This document shows, piece by piece, positions 14,401-27,193 of a DNA stretch of 64,000 nucleotides. The stretch is from the NCBI GenBank assembly GCA_000226015.1, contig JH154132.1:279053-343052 (forward strand), written 5' to 3'. The notes beneath the pieces were generated by a model. The model was not told the DNA's origin. It ran no database searches and saw only the letters and a list, made by a program, of their open reading frames with translations. How positions within the stretch are numbered: position 1 is the first letter of the stretch; every line of letters begins with the position of its first letter. Position numbers and translations under genes: made by a program. This DNA is from Mnemiopsis leidyi (lineage: Eukaryota > Ctenophora > Tentaculata > Lobata > Bolinopsidae).

Positions 14401-17400
14401 GACCTGATGTGTTTTAGTTTTTAACAACTGCCAGACTGACCAAGCGTAGAACACAAAAAGTTTGAGATTGGAAGATAGCGCTTTGGTCCTGCCCGTGAAA
14501 CGGTTTTAAAACACCAAGCTAACTTTTAGATTGAATCGCGGGGGAGATAATTATTATTTCGGACTACGACAAGTTACAATTTACTTGCTGAGAAGGCGTG
14601 TCACGACACTTGTTAGATTTCTACGAGCAAGGTGTCCGGAAAGTGCGAGATATGTGCAAGTGTTTATACCGTAGTAGCAGTTTTATATATCAACCTCGAG
14701 TACTGCGAGTAACAGTGGTATATACACGAAAGTGAGAGATACTTATGGGCCGGAGAGAACCGCTTTGAGCTGGGGCGTAGTCCTCGCTTATCTACGTGTC
14801 ATTAATTATAGAAGGAGTTATTTGATCGGCCTAGGTAAGTGTTACGTTGATCAAGATTCGTCCTGTCTCAAGAGAAGACTATAAGTAATCACACTTCACT
14901 CTTCTACAGTTTTAAAGTCAGTCGACGAAAATTTTAAACGTTAGGTAATTTTTAGTGAGTTCCATGTCTAAAGTATTGTCTACATTTAATCATTTAGAAA
15001 CCTATTTGATGTCGGCATATCGAGGTAAACGATTTTAAATCATACAAGGGCAGCTCTTACAATACTTCTATTGAGGTCAAATTGCTTTCTGTTTTGAGGA
15101 GGTGCAGATATTTTAAAGTTACCACTATTTTAGATTAACCACTCATGGAATTTTAGGTCAGACGAATTCCACTCGAATACATTACTTCAAATAAATTCCT
15201 CTATTCATTTTATTTCAGGAAGATTCAACGAAATCAATCGACAAATGGGCGTCAAATTTAGGGGAGAGGAGTCGGAAATTTTTTCCGTCGCGTGATCCCG
15301 ATCGATCAATAGGAGGCCAGAAACGACCAATAAATGTCAAGAATCGATGTCATGTGATAAAAAATCTCCGATTCCTCTATCAAAATTCTGACGTCTATTA
15401 AATTTAGACCATTTATGCGCTGAATTACATTGCCGCATTTGTAATATCTGGTATCCAACTTGCAATGATATATACAAAAATGAAGAGACACCGCCTATCA
15501 CCTGTAAATTAGTGGTTTGAAGTTTCAACATTGCAGGAACTTATAAATGGGGAAGTACCAGAAGGCGGGACGTGAGCCTGACCTTGAGGGAGGTGGTGCT
15601 CTGCGTAGACAGGAAGACAGAGGCACGGGAAAAGTGCGAGATTTTAACACTTTACATATGTCTTTCGATTACGGGAAAAGCGTTCCTGCACATATTGCAT
15701 CCTCCATTCTGTTAAACAAATATCTCTAGAGTCTACCATGCATTGGTCGTATTTACGTCGTACAGTATCGATCCAAATATCATACTTGGACAACAAATTT
15801 CGACGGTTGACCGTTGATTATGGCGTAAATCTCAGGTTATGGGATCAGGATCGAAGCCTTCCTTCCCCTAATAAGTTCTTACGCGAGAGGGCATGGTTTA
15901 TATCAACCAGAAATTTGAGGGTTTAACTTCCTTAAGGTTTTGACCAGGGAAAATAATCAGTCTGAAGCCCTAGTAATGCCAATACTAATTGGAGGGAGAA
16001 TTTCAAATAGCACATGATGTACTCTCCTAAATATAAACTTATCGTCATGGGTTTTTGCTCGTTACGCTAATGAATAGGCAAATTGGTTCACGTGTCGATT
16101 TCAGACATCTTTTAAACGGTTCCTGTTCAGTAAATAGCAGGGAACTGGTCTTGAAAGTATAATAAAAGAGTGTGCCTCTTATCTTGGTTTTAGTGCCAAT
16201 AATTAGGGGCAGGGGTGAGGCGACCACCACTTTTTGAACATTTGGCCTAGGTCAGGGTGTCATGTTCATGGTCTACCTTTTTTTAAACTATTGACCATTA
16301 ACCAATGAGGCACCGACGATTGTGGCGGGTTGTATATTTTAGGGTATCGAATAAGTATCAGGATTATAATTTTATGCCAGTACTACAAACAAGCAAGGCC
16401 AAGGGGTATACTCAACCAGCTCAATAGTGAGAATTCCTTAGATGTGAATACAGTTGTTGTATCATTAAAATAGTTAAAATATTCATTGCTTGGACTCTCT
16501 AAATTTCAACCAAGCAGTGACCTGCTTTGACAAACGTTGAAACTCCGTGTTTCCCAAATTGAACAATCTCTTGAGTGCCAGGGTGTTGTGAGCTGAGTTT
16601 ACAGATGTTTCTCCCGAGTCTATCTTCCACTCGTACTCGATGTGAAACTCCTTCGTGTTCGGTGCCGGACCAAACTGGGAAATAGCGGTGGGTCAGTTTC
16701 AGTGAGGGCGTAAACTAGTGAATTTTCACGGAGATAACTGGTTACTTTGGTCCGTGAGTAAATAACCGGCGTGTGACTATGAGTTTGCGGATGGGGTGAG
16801 CACATTTGTTCATTAAAGGACCTCCAGTCATCGTGCGAGAACGACTAATCACTAGTATCAATCACTAGTATTTTTGTCACTTTTTCTTAAATAAACGAAT
16901 GTGCACAGTTTCTTCGTAAACTATTCCGCCAATAATTATTGAATCGTGGGAACTATCATGAAAACAACAACTGTGTGTATCTATTTCCATAGCATTTCCA
17001 TAACGAACCTTCATGTAAACGTGGCCGATAGTAAGAATATTTGGTGTAGTAATATCCCAACAGTCGAGGGCTGCTAGCCTGTCTTTTTCAGCTGCCATCT
17101 CATCCGAATCCCTATTCTATGTGAAGAATCACGTTCAGTCAGAAATAATTTGAGTTACGTTTTGGTGACTGAAATGACAATTGGGCACAAAATTAGTTTC
17201 TCTTGTATCCAGAGAAAACCACTCCGCTGTACTTATTAATGGACGATTGGGCATCTTAAAGTGAGCAAAACAAACCTTGTCGTGAAAGAAGGTTCTTCCA
17301 GGCCTTTTTATTTCATATCGATTCTGAAATTAATAAAGACTTTAGAGAGTCTTAACGGTCAGAAATGACATGTTAACTAAGTCCGAAAAAATTGGACACC

Positions 17401-20400
17401 GCAGAAGGTCTTCATCGTTTAGGGGACTCCGAAGGCTAGTTTAGAAGAGGAATTTTAGACACTACTTCCAGCTTTGTTAAGTTAGTAAACTAATTTTCAC
17501 ACCTCAGCAAGCTTTATATAGTTTAAGTAATGCTGTCGAAGTAACTGGACGTGGGTGAGAGGACCGTTAAGTAAATAAAGACTTGCTTTGGGGAGGGCTA
17601 TATTATAAAACATTAACTGTTAAACAATGTTGACAGTAATGTGCTAGATGGCGTTGGTCTCTGCCGAATATTGATGCGATCGTGCCACCTAACTAAATTC
17701 AACATTACTAATTTCAATAAGCTGTGCATGTTGAAGATTCCATTTTATTTCTGCTCAATATACCTCAGCATGCGCACGCTTTCTTCTTTATAGAATTACT
17801 TATAAAACGCTCTGGACACTGGCGTGCAATGAAATCTGGTTGTCACTGTATTTTCATTTAGCCTAGACGTTGGATAACGCCTTGAGTTTTGCGCGAAATT
17901 CAGCTGCCCCCCAGCAAATGCACGTGCAGCTTTGATCACAACTTCCTGGCACCTTTCAAGCAATTTCTAGGCCATTCCGAAAAATCAGACGTTGCCGCGA
18001 ATTCTGAGGAGGTTTTGACTTGGAAGCCGCAAAGTTCGCCCACAATCCGTGGTCGGAACGCCTAAGATGTCTATAGTTGGTCTGAACCAATAAAACTGAT
18101 CTTGGCAGCGAAATGGCTATTGTCAGAGGATTTGGCTATGTTCTGCTGCGCTTACTAGGATTCAAAACTAGCTAAGATAAAGCTAGCTAAGATAAAGCTA
18201 GCTACTGCAGTTGAGCCATAATTTAACATACCGCAAAAGCGCGCGCAATTTATTTACGCGCGCACTATAATTAGCTTCAACGCGCTATAATTCTATAAAG
18301 AAGGCCTTTGCCCGTCACATTACCTTTGAGAATTCTACTTAAGTTGTCCCCTGGAGCAAGGCTTCCGGTTTCCCGCGTCTATATATTATAGATGCAGAAC
18401 CTCAAGAAAGGCGCGGGTAAATGTTTTAAACAGGATGTGGCAATTAAATCGTTTTGTAATTTACAGAAGCTGTTAGAGAGTGTTTCGTGATTCAAAAACT
18501 TAGATATAAAATCATGAATTACCGATTGAACGGAGATTTATTTGTATTAAAAAGCTTTGTTTTCAAGTAAGTACCTTGTTATTTTTGGGGGGAGGAACTT
18601 CAGGTGATTTATCTTGTGGGACTTCAGGTTCAACAGATTCGATCAGTTCATCAAGTTCCTCCTCAGTTACAGATGTGTTTTTCCGATCTCGACTCTAGAA
18701 TGCATGTCAGCTAGATTTAATGGAAATGAATGTAGAATGTAGAACGAGATGAAAGAAGTTATAAACAACATTGAATTGAGGCCATACAATAGTTACGATT
18801 GAAGCTACGTAACATCGTTATCCTTAACTAATATTTAGTACAATACAACAATATTTCAATTCAGGCGTTGTTGTTGCAGTGGGATTTATAAGTTTATAGG
18901 TTCGTGTAAGGACTAATAAGAAGCCACATAACCCATACTGCATACATCAATATATCTACATTCCAAATTCCACACTTGCAATTACACAACAGTATCGTTG
19001 AATAATACTAGTAGAATCTTTTAGTAGCTGGCAGATGTGACTTATGAGACCTATGTTGAGTTTCATCAAAAGTTGATACGGCCATTAGATCATCAGACCG
19101 AGGTTGTTCCTTGGTCATTTCCCCAACACAGCAGAGAATTGGAGTAAGATGGAGTATATGGACAGAGTTCGCTAAGCTTTAGTTACCTATCACAGTATTT
19201 AAGGTAAGGCGGCCATTTTACATTTAAGTGTACATTAAAATGTGACTAGAGTTCACGTTGAAGTTTACAAAAAAGTTTACGTCGAAGTTCGAACTTTCAC
19301 TTGAGGTTTAAATTAAAATTTACAATTACCTGTCCACTTATAAGAGTAGGATCAGTGACCACATCTCCTGTGTCTTGTATCTGTGAGTGTAGTTTGTTTG
19401 TCTGTGCGTTTGATTGTGTACCAGCTGCAGTGCTACTACTGGCTACATCCACCTGACAGAGGAAACAACTTAGAGGTAAACTATCTAAATGTAACATGTA
19501 TTCGGACAAGAGTTCAACAAATGTACCGTTGTCCGAAACGGTATTACAGTCTTAAACTTTACATCGACCTGAAAGAAAAAACAACTTAGAACGAGGTAAA
19601 CTATCTAATTGAAACATGTTTTCGGACAAGAGTTCACTGTTGTCCGAAACGGTATAACTGTCTTAATATTTACTTACAACAATTCAACAACTTAAAGTAA
19701 AACACCTGAGTCGAACCTTTCAGTTTCAATCACTTTAATGCAGAAAGAATGCATTTTTTCTCTCTTGTGTCCTGTTTGTAAGAAGACCCTGCTCGGTGCT
19801 CGCACCATGTCTATGCAGTGTGTCCTGATTTTGTCCAGACTATGCAGTGTGTACTGATTTTACCCAGACTATGCAGTGTGTCCNNNNNNNNNNGTCTGAT
19901 TTTGCTCTAGATTATGCAGTGTGCCCTGAATTTGCCCAGGCTATGCAGTGTGTACTGATTTTGTCCTAGACTATGCAGTGTGTACTGATTTTGTCCTAGA
20001 CTATGCAGTGCGTCCTGATTTTGCTTCAGACTATGCAGTGTGTACTGATTTTGCTCAGACTATGCAGTGTGTACTGATTTTGTCCAGACTATGCAGTGCG
20101 TCCTGATTTTGTCCAGACTATGGAGTGTGTCCTGATTTTGCTCAGACTATGCTGTGTGTACTGATTTTGCTCAGACTATGCAGTGTGTACTGATTTTGTC
20201 CAGACTATGCAGTGTGCCCTGAATTTGCCCAGACTATGCAGTGTGCCCTGATTTTTCTCAGACTATGCAGTGTGTCCTGATTCTGTCCAGACTAAGCAGT
20301 CCGTCCTGATTTTGCCCAGACTTTGACTCAAATGACGTTCGTGTAACAAGTCGTGATTGTTTTCCAGGGTTCGAGCTATGATCTTTGTTTGACTGTGATG

Positions 20401-23400
20401 CGCGGAATCTACCTTTAAGTTTACAGAATGGCACGCGGTTTTAAAGTTATTGATAAATCTCATATTATACTATACAATACTACTTTACTTACTTTTCTTG
20501 AAGCATGTATTTCACTACCTCCCTTTAGCAAAGAGACAGAATGACAATGTGGCAAAGGTTCTAGACATATTGCAGTGTACGAAGTTGAACATTAAGTATA
20601 AACAATTGGCAGTGTTATATCTACTTGTACTAATGACAGATGACAGATTGAGAGATAAATCATGTAACATAATTTTAATCTCAGCTCCGAAAAAATCTAT
20701 TTAACGACAAATTCACGAAACGCCATTAGAATTAACGAAATCAGTATAAATAAATAATTAAGGTAGTACATACAATATAATATTGACGACGTCATGCAGA
20801 GTCAAGATATTTGAAATAAACAATGAAAAGAACGCGCAATGTGTTCAAACTTTGCGCGTGCAGCGTGGACTTTTCAAATTATGCATCGAACGGCTGCATT
20901 AATCCGCGCGTCTGTATTTACACGTGCAGAACAATAGATTTAAATAAACCGGCATTGAGTCTGGTTGGTGTCTAGTGGTTGCGTATTTTCATTCCTTATG
21001 GCTTATTCCGCGAATTTTGGTGACAATAATTCACAACATGATACGGGAAATTCAGCGGTCGCCTGACACAATGAAAGCGGCCGCAATTCTTGTTGAAATA
21101 TCATCATACCATAGTGCTCTCTGATACTGGACTATCTTTTCCACGTTTCTATGACTCTCTTCCGAAGCGATCTCTTGCCCGAAAGCAGTCCGTTTCTGAC
21201 AAGCGTCCGGTTACCACATGACTTGTGCTTAAAGCAATGGTAGTAGAACTCTACTTTAATCACGTGCTCATAACGAAAGCAGAATTTAATCAGCTAAGCA
21301 GTATTATCAGAATACTATCAAACCGATCACACCAACCTTCTTAGCTAAATTTCCCTGGGTCGTCGCACCAGTCCGTCTTGCAAAATTGGATTACATCAAG
21401 AATTTTTCGAAGAAGGATTAGTAGTTTTTTTCTTTCCCGTACTTTGCCATTTTGGCCCAAATAGCAAGATATTTTTATGCGTTTTGTGCCCGTGCACGAA
21501 AAAATAAAAAAGGCTGGCGTTTGATAGCTAATTCGGGTTGTTGTGGAAATTAATGAAGGTTTTTCTCGACAATGCATCCGTCCACACGCATTCTCCTATA
21601 TCAAATTTGTCACCATGCGGATAAACAGGTTTTCATAAATGTACACATGCCATGCAATGTGCACTATACGGCTCGGTGTTTATTCCAAATAATCAAATAT
21701 ATCGATGTTCAAATATATCGACGTTAAAAGACGACTATTTTTATGTACGGTTTCGATCGGTTATTAATTTTAGTTTAAAACGCAAAAGTTAAGTTATACA
21801 GAAGTTCTGAGATTTATCTTGAAGAGATTTGAATATCGGCGAGGTATGGAAAAGATATCGGCAAGATACGGGAAATAAAGCGGTCGCCAGACTAACTAAA
21901 AGCGGCCGCAATTCTTCTTCTAACACAGATATAGGGTGGATATTCAAAAGGCATTGCGAACTGAAGGGAATTTTAACTTACGGAGAAGTTTCGGCTGGTA
22001 ACTCTCTAGTAATTCTTTGTAACTCTCTAGTAACCCTAGTTACTCCACCATATCTCCCGAGTAACCCCTTAGTAACAACAGGCTAGTAAGCCTATAGTGA
22101 CTCTCTAGTTCGCGAACTACATACTACTAATCCTTCTTCGAAAAATTCTTGATGTAATCCAATTTTGCAAGACGGACTGGTGCGACGACCCAGGGAAATT
22201 TAGCTAAGAAGGTTGGTGTGATCGGTTTGATAGTATTCTGATAATACTGCTCAGCTGATTAAATTCTGCTTTCGTTATGAGCACGTGATTAAAGTAGAGT
22301 TCTACTACCATTGCTTTAAGCACAAGTCATGTGGTAACCGGACTCTTGTCAGAAACGGACTGCTTTCGGGCGAGAGTCCGCTTCGGAAGAGAGTCATAGA
22401 AACGTGGAAAACATAGTCCAGTATCATAGAGCACTATGGTATGATGATATTTCAAAAATAGTTGTATGCTCGCCACAATGAAGTACTTAACAAATTGTAG
22501 CATGATCTGTTGCTCATATTCAATTTAAGTATCATATTACATAACTTCTACAGTTTAACAAGAGATTTAACACTATCGGTGATTTACTATACACAGTAAG
22601 ACTTGTATAATTTGAATATCACAAGTCTGTGTATCATATGATAACGCAGATACACCAATACCTCTCAGTAACTATTAGATAATTTTCTTGACAGTGAATC
22701 TTAGTACCAGAGTCTCGGAAACTCTATGCACCATTCAAAGTTACGTAAACTCCAGGAATAAATCCGCGAATTTAAGTTATCCATGAACTTCTGTCGAAAC
22801 CAAGAAACTACCCAAATTAAACTAAACATCAACAAATTTGGGAAGAACTGTTAAGTGTAATACAAGTAAATACAAGTAAATACAAGTAAATACAAATAAA
22901 TACAAGTAAGTAACCTCATTGGCGATGTTGTTCAGAATTACGTTGTGCTCCTCAGCTGAAACGTGTAGGGCTCGCTTTTTTGGAGTGCCCGTGTTTTTCC
23001 TGCTACTCGACTTTTTATCTTCGGTGTTAAGTGAAGAACTTTGCTTCCTCGATCCTCTTCCTGAGCAGGATTATCAAGTTTTTTATTATCAAATAGCGTG
23101 AAAGCGACAAAATCAAGCGATGGAGCAGGTGGTAGGCTTAGAATTCCCCAAAAATGACAAAACCTGTCTAAATTTGTCGAAGGACAAACCTGTGTCAGTA
23201 GGTTTACTGTGTTCTGGTCTGTACTTAGAAGAGCTGGGGGGCACGTAGACACAAGTTTAGTGTCTCAAGTGTGGACTAAAGTGTTTTGTTAAGGATGTTT
23301 ATAACAGATCAGATACATTATACGTTTATAACAGGTACATTTTACAGAAACATTATACAGTCGGATACAGAAACAGACACACAGATAACAGAGATACACA

Positions 23401-25998
23401 CAGGCAGGTATGACAGGTACACAGAGATGTGGACAGACGAACAGACATACAGACGAACAGACATACCGACGAACAGACGGACTAACGATAACAAATATAG
23501 ATTTTCAATGTCTGTTTTCGTGTATACATCGCGATCGGCCTGTCTACATGTTACTTGTGCTACATAAAAGGATACACATTGTTTCGCCTTTTCCCATTTG
23601 ACAAGTAACATCTTAAGAATATCAGAAATGCTCTTCTTGGACGAAACTTTCAGTCTGCAAGAGATGAAGTTAGAACTTAATTTATTCACATGGTAAGAGA
23701 AGTTTTTAAAAATTCTCTTATGTGTATCACAATGCAATCTAAATTGTAATACAATGACTCAACAAAAGATAATATCAGGTAAGATAAGCTCAACATCAGT
23801 TGTCACCTGATTCTAGGATTCTGTGCGATGTTCTGTACAATACCCCAACTCCAACTATTAAAGGGCAGAATGTCTACAGTAAACTCCGCCGGAACCCTTC
23901 CTACACGTCGTCCCACAAAGTACTTCGGTGTTACTCTTTGCACATAGAAGTTTCGAGACTGAAATTTGAGTGTATTCAAGCAAATGCTACTTTGATGTGT
24001 GGAATTTGACCTTGTCTGCTTTTCTGTTTGAACAAACGATGTTACCTCTAAGATAGTTTGAGTGATAACACAAGAAGTCTTCAGTATACTGTCACGTAAT
24101 AAATTGTTCCATTTAGCTGTGTAATAATCTCCATAAGACAAAAAGCAAAAGTAATTTTAAAATCTTGAAAAACCTTCATCCTAAGACAAGTAGACCCCTG
24201 AAATATGAGCTCGTTTACTTTGCTATGCAGCTTATCAGTCGGCCACTTCATTCTTTTTGAGTGCTTCATAACCTGTTACAAATAGTCATCAGTTCTTCCG
24301 TCAACAAGTTTTTAACCAAGACAAATGATAAACAACAGACATGTACATTGTACATGTTATTTATTGAGAACAGTGAATAAATCTATCGCAATATATTGAA
24401 CCTTCTCGTTTTCTAAATGATAACCTCGTCACCCGCTTTATTGTGAAGATTTAAATAACAGCTGTGCTCTGAACAGAAAAAAATCGCCCAAACCTGCCAA
24501 TAAGACAGAAGAGTAATGACCTCTCGGTACTCTTTAATGTTTGCCTCGTCAACACTACCCTCTGAAAAATATTTTTGATATTAACAAAAAGACAAAAATC
24601 TAACTATGTGAACCATAAAAAAACGATGACCACTGACCATCCTTTGAATATTTTTTGGTGCTCCCAATACATTGGTTTTTCTAGAATGAGGAATAGAGCA
24701 AAGTATTTTTGACAGCGATTATTCACAGCGATTATTCAAGTTCGGTACAGCCACTCAATACTGAGCAACTCTATCACGTGATTGAAAGGATTTGTGAACT
24801 CTCCCTAAAAATACCTTTCTCTATGGTTTAACTTTAAAACTTACCTCCAAGAATCAGATTGTGCAGCTTCTTAGCATCAACGATTTGACAGGTTTTCTTT
24901 AAGGTGTTTTGATAAAAATCTCTAACCTGAGAGGATTTCTGTGTGTATTGCTTTTTCTTTTTTCAGTGTCAATATCAGTTCATTTTCCACGTTTAACTCA
25001 ATTTGTCACACAAAGTTTATAAGGGAACAGCTAATATCATAACAGTCAAACCTGTTCTTTTTTAATGGCATGGTATGTATCCACATTACCATATATCTTT
25101 TTTATCTTGGTGTTAAAGTAGTTGTGAATCTTGTCGAAATCTTTCCCAAACTGTGTGGAAATTTATGAGAAAAGAAAAGTCCTGAAGTACACAATGAACT
25201 ACTTTACGTTAACACGACTTCGTTTTTTCATTTGTCAGAAAAGTTGACTAAAAGATAAAATGAAAACAAACAATACTTCATTTATAGCATCAAAGAATAT
25301 TCCTTTTTTAGTTGTGTCCCACATCATCCCGTTATTTCTAGTGCAAGTTTTGGTTCCATCTGCAGAGAAGATACAACCTAAATTTATATCAAAAATATGG
25401 AGGGTTCTACTTCAAAATCAGATTAATGAAAACACTTGCACTCTATATGGACTATTCCATAATGATGCAAAACTTCCTTTTAATTTATTCTAAGAAACAA
25501 AAAAATACGGTTCTAACCTTTGGTTTTGGGGCAAATTGAACCAGTTGCACTTGGTGGAACAACAGCCTTCTCAGATTTCTTTGAAGCATTTAATTCGGAT
25601 TCACCGGATTTGCTGGAGTCAACACGACGCCGCTTCCCTTTTTGAAAATAGAAATCTTTAAAAATAACTTTGATTGAAGAGCACATAAAATTTTTTGACT
25701 GTTGCTTTGTAGGTGACAAATTGGCATCTTACTTTGAAAACGTAGTTATGGGACACAAATTATTATCAATCAGAGATAGAAATGGTATTAGAAATAGTAT
25801 TAGAAATAGAAATAGTATCATGTTTTTAAGAGAGTGTATTGTGTATACTTTTCAAAGGGAATGATACAGGGAATGATACAGATATAGATAAAATCAAAGG
25901 CCATTATGTAACAATGCAAAATGCAATTACTATTTTAACACACTATAATGTATCCATGACCTGAACTTACCTTTAGGTTGAACAGAAGTACTATCCAT
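8486..25998 (-). CDS. CRAMP1: Cramped-like SANT-domain chromatin regulator, 20 exons
   Basis: Exons (minus): 25998-25971, 25637-25518, 25359-25277, 25150-25052, 24926-24845, 24561-24494, 24272-24174, 23958-23807, 23654-23555, 23060-22915, 19452-19330, 18694-18575, 17323-17276, 17116-17009, 16674-16522, 14319-14200, 12880-12700, 11409-11210, 9734-9690, 8674-8486. Phases agree at every junction except exon 9/10. The start ATG gives MDSTSVQPKGKRRRVD, a basic nuclear-signal-like N-terminus. Exons 3-5 encode a SANT-type domain (FFDAINE-FGKDFDKI…EQVRDFY). Exons 7-8 carry NELIFQG and IVQNIAQNPRIR, exon 9 ends ILKMLLVKW, and exons 14-15 have GHVYMKFG and FHIEYEW; all resemble cramped-family blocks. 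Total is about 755 residues, shorter than human CRAMP1 (about 1,270), mainly in linkers. Cramped is a nuclear Polycomb-related factor in flies, and the family is linked to linker-histone gene expression. The stop TGA follows DDLGYHS. Confidence 0.85.
8846..9139 (-). mobile_element. IS256/Mutator-like transposase fragment in cramped-like intron 19
   Basis: A 97-residue minus-strand open frame lies in the last intron of the cramped-like gene. Its stretch LRDVYGADICKDTIS resembles the helix-turn-helix region of IS256-family transposases (typically xYGxDVSxxTISRIT). It is followed at about the right distance by GAIHEFSELVVSGNLVRSDIGFVLI, which lines up with the first catalytic-aspartate strand region (D-A-I-x-V-K-V-R…V-x-Y-V-A-I-G-V). 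The aspartate expected just before A-I is G here, and roughly ten residues are missing in between, so it is a decayed fragment. No splice signals or cramped similarity support it as host coding. The match is by eye only; eukaryotic MULE elements share the fold, so a bacterial origin is not proven. Confidence 0.35.
10190..10470. repeat. Degenerate 13-bp tandem repeat (AATTTGTACTCTA)
   Basis: About fifteen imperfect copies of a 13-bp unit alternating 'aaatttgtactct' and 'aaatgtgtactct' lie inside an intron of the cramped-like gene. The best-preserved copies are at 10365-10440. Confidence 0.8.
15249..15395. mobile_element. MITE (family B)
   Basis: Inverted ends: the CGTCAAATTTAGGGGAGAGG block at 15250 pairs with the complement of a block ending TTCTGACGTCTA near 15393. 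Both arms continue into a matching GTCGGAAATTTTTT-type stretch and a TGTGATAAAA/CGCGTGATC stretch. A second copy lies at 46055-46215. There is no coding content. It lies in the intron between cramped-like exons 15 and 16. Confidence 0.6.
19465..19677. repeat. Tandem duplication of about 110 bp
   Basis: The block containing 'acaacttagaggtaaacta … ttcggacaagagttca … ttgtccgaaacggtat' at about 19465-19553 is repeated with small differences at about 19579-19665, immediately upstream (in gene sense) of cramped-like exon 11. Confidence 0.75.
19795..20330. repeat. 29-bp minisatellite with assembly gap
   Basis: About seventeen imperfect copies of CTATGCAGTGTGTACTGATT plus TTGTCCAGA. Variants alternate tgtcc/tgtac/tgccc and 'tcc', 'ctc' or 'ccc' before AGACTATG. 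A 10-N run at 19884-19893 shows the array was not assembled through, so the true copy number is unknown. It lies in the intron between cramped-like exons 10 and 11. Confidence 0.92.
21094..22455. repeat. Young inverted duplication: two 332-bp arms, 700-bp loop
   Basis: The left arm (21094-21425) and right arm (22123-22455) are reverse complements. By eye they differ at only about eight positions over some 332 bp, roughly 97-98% identical. The loop (21426-22122) has no clear gene. A separate direct repeat of about 55 bp (GATACGGGAAAT…GCGGTCGCC…GCGGCCGCAATTCTT) occurs just outside the left arm (about 21040-21093) and again in the loop (about 21865-21920). The unit sits in the cramped-like intron 10, so the pre-mRNA would fold into a long hairpin. 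It could be a foldback DNA element or an inverted segmental duplication. I see no transposase. Confidence 0.93.
22857..22911. repeat. 11-bp tandem repeat (AAATACAAGTA)
   Basis: Five near-perfect copies lie directly next to the 5' splice site of cramped-like exon 10 (exon ends at 22915), so a length change would fall within a few bases of the donor. Confidence 0.85.
24700..24832. mobile_element. MITE (family C), degenerate copy
   Basis: The segment shares with 47638-47765 and 61300-61445 the order 'acagcgat … gagcaactctatcacgtgattgaaa … gatttgtga … cctttctctatgg'. The left end is eroded. It lies in the intron between cramped-like exons 5 and 6. Confidence 0.6.
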
Positions 25999-26129
25999 TG
26001 CGACTTATGTTCCATTTTTCCATTGATAAACTACAATAAGAAAATTAGAATTCATTACCCAGCCATTTCATCTAATTGTTGTTCAAAAACCTGATGATTG
26101 ACGAAAGCATGATTGTTTGTACTGTCGAT

Positions 26130-26490
26130 AATAACAAGGGTTTTCCTGATACTCCAGGTTAAGTAGGACAGTTCTCACTTGCCAGCTTGTAGTGGCTTTC
26201 ACTCATGAACCCCAACTCTCAATGAATCACATTCTCCCAGTGGACTGAAGAAGGGCCCAGCTACAACTGACTACTACTAGCTTAACTGTCAGAGTTTCAG
26301 CAGCAGAACATGGAAATTGGTCTTGAATGCTTCATGAGAATGATTAAAGGGATACCTGTACCTGCTTCCTTACTCTGAGCAACTGCAGATTCTGAAGCTG
26401 ACCACTCTTGCTGAGAGATGTTCAAGAAGTGACCTGATTGAAGTTTTCAAATCTTGCCATGGTTTATACAAGTTTACAGGTGTTTTAGAT
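26130..26490 (+). mobile_element. LINE fragment, reverse-transcriptase C-terminal region
   Basis: The plus strand around 26340-26480 reads GYLYLLPYSEQLQILKL followed by TTLAERCSRSDLIEVFKS. This matches the thumb/C-terminal stretch common to CR1/L2-type LINE reverse transcriptases (…LxxLxLxSLExRRxRGDLIExFK). Upstream, VRTVLTCQLVVAF recalls the 'VRxxLEYAxPVW' block. Stops and frame changes interrupt the flanks, so this is an old 5'-truncated copy. It lies just upstream of the cramped-like start codon. Confidence 0.6.
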
Positions 26491-26581
26491 TAAAGAAGAT
26501 CTGGATAATATGTACTTTTTAATTCAAAGATCAATTGAATCAGGAGAAATTGTAAAAATGATTGAATTGTGATCTCATATC

Positions 26582-26771
26582 TAAATACAATAAAGAACTG
26601 TTCAAACATAAAACTTAAGCTTAGTTGAAGCCCCCTCCCCCATAGGAGATGACATCATATGTGAACGACCCCTCATCATAAAGTCAATTGAATGAGTTCA
26701 ATAAAGCCCTCACTATTTTATTTAAATCCAATAAAGAACTGTTCAAGCGTAAAACTTAAGCTTAGTTGAAG
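26582..26771. repeat. 47-bp direct repeats flanking a MITE-D remnant
   Basis: Two copies of an 'aataaagaactgttcaa…aaaacttaagcttagttgaag' block (about 26583-26629 and 26722-26771) enclose a stretch (about 26630-26690) with 'ccccctccccc…gatgacatcatatgtgaacgacccc'. That matches the right end of the family-D element at 31794-32030. Confidence 0.65.
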
Positions 26772-27193
26772 CAGAATATCTACCTATCTTTTTACACAAT
26801 TTTATTTCAGATCAGCACTAATGAATGCAGAATGGTTACCTTGATGTCAATATTTACAGGGATATGATATCCAATGAGTTTTCAAAATTCAATCTCATAG
26901 TTTCTTGGTGGTTTCTTTTTCATACCCACTTTTTTAAGTAGGGACAGTTATGTATCAAATGTACTTTTATTTTCTAATCTGTAACTAGCCAAAAAAGTTA
27001 TGTGTGATGATGCTGGCATCATTTTTATTATCTAATATTCATTACATATTATTCTTTTAGTCATATTATCTACTATCATTATTCTTATCTACTCTTTCAA
27101 TTCGTGTCTCGTTAACCTTAAGCCCTTTTGCTTTCTTTTCTGCTATAGAAAGTATAGTACAAGTACATCTTAAATGACTCTTATCTACTTCAG

